DNA from: Streptomonospora sp. PA3
GTDB lineage: Bacteria; Actinomycetota; Actinomycetes; Streptosporangiales; Streptosporangiaceae
Direction of reading: 5' to 3'
Length of the DNA stretch: 64,000 nucleotides
Assembly: GCF_009728995.1 (NCBI RefSeq)
Contig: NZ_VTZW01000006.1
Coordinates: forward strand, 62,001-126,000
The notes under the pieces were generated by a model that did no database searches, had not been told where the DNA came from, and saw only the letters and a program-made list of their open reading frames with translations. Shown here in pieces: positions 61,392 to 64,000 of the stretch; position 1 is the stretch's first letter; each line of letters starts with the position of its first letter. The position numbers and the translations under genes are program-made.

Positions 61392-62351
61392 GTGACCGTC
61401 GAGGGGACGACCGAGCGCGTGCTGCGGCTGCTGGCGCTGCTGCAGCGGCGGCCGACCTGGACCGCCGCCGAGCTCGCCGCCGAACTGGGGGTCACCGACC
61501 GATCCGTGCGCCGCGACGTGGAGCGGCTGCGCGCCCTCGGCTACCCCGTGCAGGCGGTACCGGGCGTCGGCGGCGGCTACCGGCTCGGCGCGGGCACCCG
61601 GCTGCCGCCGCTGCTCTTCGACGACGAGGAGGCGATCGCGACGGCGCTCTCGCTGCGCCTGGCGGCCGGCGGGACGGTCGCCGGAGCGGGCGAGGCGGCG
61701 CTGCGGGCGCTGGCCAAGCTCGACCAGGTGATGCCGCCTCGGCTGCGCGCCGAGGTGCGGGCGGTCCACGGCGCCACCGAGACCCTGCTCGGCCCCGGCG
61801 TCGAGGTCGACGCGGAGGTGCTGGCGGCGCTGGCGCGCGCCGGCCGCGACTCGGTGCGGGTGCGGTTCCGCTACGCCGGCCGCGACGGCGCGGAATCCGA
61901 GCGCACGGTGGAGCCGGTGCGGATGGTCACCACCGGCCGCCGCTGGTACCTGATGGCCTGGGATGTCGACCGCGGCGACTGGCGCACCTTCCGGCTGGAC
62001 CGGATAAGCGGGGTGGCGGAGACGACCTGGCGCTTCCCCGCCAGGGAGCATCCGGACCCGGTCGCCTACGTCCAGCACGCCGTGACCGAGGCGCCGTACC
62101 GCTATACCGCCCGGGTGCGGCTGCACGCCCGCGCCGATCAGGTCCGGGAGCTGGTACCGCCCCAGGTGGCGCGGGTCGAGGACGAGGCCGGCGACACCTG
62201 CGTGCTCGTCGTCGGAGCCCAGGACCCGGACCTGATCGCCCTGCACGTGGCCCGCATGGGCTTCGACGCCGAAGTACTGGATCCGCCCGAACTCCGCCGG
62301 GCCGCCGCCCGCCTCGCCCGCCGCCTCACAGCACTGGCCGGGACGGACTGA
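61392..62351 (+). CDS. WYL-domain transcriptional regulator
   Basis: 319 aa from GTG. N-terminal HTH_11 domain (ERVLRLLALLQRRPTWTAAELAAELGVTDRSVRRDVERLRALGYPV), then a WYL domain (VRFRYAGRDGAESERTVEPVRMVTTGRRWYLMAWDVDRGDWRTFRLDRI) and WCX extension. Divergent from the DinB-VOC operon, its probable target. The ligand may be a nucleic acid or metabolite. Confidence 0.9.
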   Translation: MTVEGTTERVLRLLALLQRRPTWTAAELAAELGVTDRSVRRDVERLRALGYPVQAVPGVGGGYRLGAGTRLPPLLFDDEEAIATALSLRLAAGGTVAGAGEAALRALAKLDQVMPPRLRAEVRAVHGATETLLGPGVEVDAEVLAALARAGRDSVRVRFRYAGRDGAESERTVEPVRMVTTGRRWYLMAWDVDRGDWRTFRLDRISGVAETTWRFPAREHPDPVAYVQHAVTEAPYRYTARVRLHARADQVRELVPPQVARVEDEAGDTCVLVVGAQDPDLIALHVARMGFDAEVLDPPELRRAAARLARRLTALAGTD

Positions 62352-62538
62352 GGGCCGGCGCCGGGGCGATCCGAGAACCACCCGGGCCGCCGATCCGGTC
62401 GCGGACCCGGCTGGGAGGTTCCGGGGCCGGCGGCGGACGGCGCGGTGTCCGCAACCGGTCAGGCGCTTGTCCGCGTTCGCGGCGCCACCGAGGATCGAGC
62501 GGGACCAGCGCGGCCCACCGACGGCGGGGAGTTCGGGA

Positions 62539-63210
62539 ATGGAGATCGTCCAGGTGCTTCCGGCGTTTCTGGTCGCCGTAATGCTGATATCCGCCTCCCC
62601 GGGCCCGGCGATGGCGCTGATCTTCCGCCGCGCGGCGCTGCGGGGTTTCGGCGCGAGCGTGGCGACCGTCCTCGGCCTGGAAGCCGGCATCTTCCTGTGG
62701 GCGATCGCCGCGGGCGCCGGAGTCGCCGCTCTGGTGGCCGCCTCCAGCACCGCCTACCTCGTGCTGCAGATCGCCGGTGCGTCGTTCCTCGCCTACCTGG
62801 GAATCCGCTCGTGGATCTCCGCGATCAAGGAGCGGCGCCTCGCCGCGGGCCGGAACGAGGGCGAGGGGTCCGCCGATCCCACCGAGGAGGAGACGACCGC
62901 GCCGGCGCGATCGGCGGTCGTGGCGTTCGCCGAAGGGCTGCTCGTCCAGCTCGCCAACCCCAAGGCGGCCGTGTTCATGTTCGCCTTCTACCCGCAGTTC
63001 ATCTCGCCCGGCCAGCCGGTCATGGCCACGACGGCCCTGCTGGCGCTCGTCCAGGTGACCGTCGAGACCGCGCTCTACCTGGGTCTGGCGGCGGGAGTGG
63101 CACGGGCGCGCTCCTGGTTCCGGCGCCCCGTGATCCGCCGCCGCCTCGAAGCGGTCACCGGAACGGTCCTTCTCGCACTCGCCGGGCGGGTGCTGCTGAC
63201 CTCTCGGTGA
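62539..63210 (+). CDS. LysE family translocator
   Basis: 223 aa with about six helices. Family signature ISASPGPAMALIFRRAALRGFGASVATVLGLEAGIFLW, then LQIAGASFLAYLGIRSW, FAEGLLVQLANPKAAVFMFAFYPQFI and a C-terminal LEAVTGTVLLALAGRVLL. Exports amino acids or related solutes. ATG at 62539 after GGGGAG. A fragment of its 3' end lies at 60132-60215. Confidence 0.9.
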   Translation: MEIVQVLPAFLVAVMLISASPGPAMALIFRRAALRGFGASVATVLGLEAGIFLWAIAAGAGVAALVAASSTAYLVLQIAGASFLAYLGIRSWISAIKERRLAAGRNEGEGSADPTEEETTAPARSAVVAFAEGLLVQLANPKAAVFMFAFYPQFISPGQPVMATTALLALVQVTVETALYLGLAAGVARARSWFRRPVIRRRLEAVTGTVLLALAGRVLLTSR

Positions 63211-63567
63211 GCAGATGCCCACATCGCCCGCCGACTCACAGCGATGGCCGGGGGCCCGACTCACAGCGCGTCGCACACGAGCGCACGCGCCCCAAGACTC
63301 ACCCGGGAACTCCCGAGAACCGTCCGGGGCCGCTCAATCCGAGAAGCTGCGGCGACGGGGCCGGCATGCGCCCAACACCCCCACCCCGACCCGGCGGCCA
63401 ACGCCCACCGCCCCATGACTCACAAGACACCCAAGAACCTCCGGGAACCATCCCGGGCCGGCCACCCGAGAGGCTGCGGCAATGGGGCTGGGACGCGCGA
63501 AGCGCTGCGCGCCAGCTTGCCGCCGAGCGCACGCCGCCACCTCCGATCGACGGTATGCGCCCCCGAT
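63211..63567. repeat. non-coding gap with two imperfect repeats
   Basis: 357 bp without a gene. Two copies of about 65 bp (from about 63297 and 63418) share GACTCAC, GAGAACC or GGGAACC, CCGGGCCGG-like blocks and GAGGCTGCGGC. Purpose unknown. Confidence 0.45.
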
Positions 63568-64000
63568 TCAAACTCTCGCGCGCCGCTGATGGCGCAGCAT
63601 CATGCAGATATAGCCGATCCGCTTGCGCACCTTCTTCTCATGTGACGGCGCGGGCGCCCATCCGCGGCAGCGCAGCCGTGAGAGCAGTCCCCGCAGGAGA
63701 GCGTCCGGCTTCACCACTACGTCGGCCGCCCGGACGACGAAAACGTCCCACCCCAGCCCGGTCAATGCCGCCACGCGGGCCGCGTCATGGCTCCGGTGTA
63801 CTCGGGTGTGGAACTCCGCGCCGTAGTACTCGACACCTTGGCGGTACTCCTCATATCCCAGATCGAGGAAGACTCGCCCGCCCGCGAGACCGACCGGAAC
63901 CTGCGAGCACGGCCGGGGTAGACCGGCATCGACGATCAGGCAGCGGGTCCAGCCTTCCCCCGGAGACTCGGCGCCCGAATCGGCCGCATCCAGCACGGCG
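63568..64000 (-). CDS. DUF559 (Vsr-like) domain protein, 5' end cut by the window
   Basis: C-terminal 144 residues visible, frame open to the right edge. GRVFLDLGYEEYRQGVEYYGAEFHT, then RSHDAARVAALTGLGWDVFVVRAADVVV match the DUF559 endonuclease-like fold found at the C terminus of actinobacterial AbiEi-antitoxin-domain proteins (about 300 aa). An ATG at 63996 is probably internal. The catalytic role is unproven. Confidence 0.8.
   Translation of the reverse strand, partial: AVLDAADSGAESPGEGWTRCLIVDAGLPRPCSQVPVGLAGGRVFLDLGYEEYRQGVEYYGAEFHTRVHRSHDAARVAALTGLGWDVFVVRAADVVVKPDALLRGLLSRLRCRGWAPAPSHEKKVRKRIGYICMMLRHQRRARV

Overview
The window is high-GC actinobacterial chromosome, probably from the Nocardiopsaceae or a related mycelial actinomycete (inference). 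The signs are almost uniformly G/C third codon positions, GTG starts, an HspR-type dnaK-grpE-dnaJ-hspR-clpB locus with HAIR operators, an F420-type LLM oxidoreductase, an SSI-type secreted inhibitor, a DivIVA-like protein and an XRE/DUF397 pair. I saw no rRNA, tRNA, CRISPR array or insertion sequence.

Layout. 0-17.9 kb is ordinary chromosome: a YigZ-like protein (cut by the edge), a DASS transporter, a SufR-like regulator, a DUF3291 protein, a SodC-like lipoprotein, a YidC homologue, an SSI-like inhibitor, an NlpC/P60 hydrolase with a structured 5' leader, a Tat-exported DUF839 protein, a TetR/MFS efflux pair sharing one operator, a GNAT protein, a DivIVA-like coiled coil, a gamma-carbonic-anhydrase-like protein and a FUSC permease. 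18-30.7 kb holds an EtfD-like Fe-S oxidoreductase, the heat-shock chaperone locus and a fadE-type acyl-CoA dehydrogenase. EtfD and FadE should act in the same beta-oxidation electron route, and their upstream regions carry the same operator-like motif.

30,702-41,768 is an integrated mobile element of about 10.95 kb bounded by a perfect 117-bp direct repeat. The repeat spans the upstream region, the operator pair and the first six codons of fadE, so integration leaves the host gene intact. The element is clearly lower in GC than its surroundings. It encodes a tyrosine recombinase, a small HTH protein, a signal-less peptidoglycan-binding-domain protein, several small charged or zinc-finger proteins, a primase-polymerase/helicase, an HNH protein and an XRE/DUF397 pair. 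It has two large non-coding regions: a 1.8-kb repeat-rich stretch, and a roughly 540-nt segment of stacked hairpins ending in an intrinsic terminator that looks like a large structured RNA. An iteron and palindrome cluster after the primase gene looks like its replication origin. No conjugation or capsid gene is visible, so it resembles a phage satellite or a reduced AICE. This is the best candidate for an undescribed system.

41.8-52 kb begins with a PIN-domain toxin-antitoxin pair, then a minus-strand operon encoding a YqiJ-like membrane protein, an LLM oxidoreductase, a flotillin/YqiK-like protein and a 1,683-aa AAA+ ATPase, which looks like a membrane-associated machine. 52-64 kb holds regulator/target pairs (LysR with a dihydrofolate-reductase-like gene, GntR with an MFS transporter, TetR with an alcohol dehydrogenase, WYL with DinB and VOC genes), a LysE exporter plus a small decayed copy of its 3' end, and a DUF559 protein cut by the right edge.
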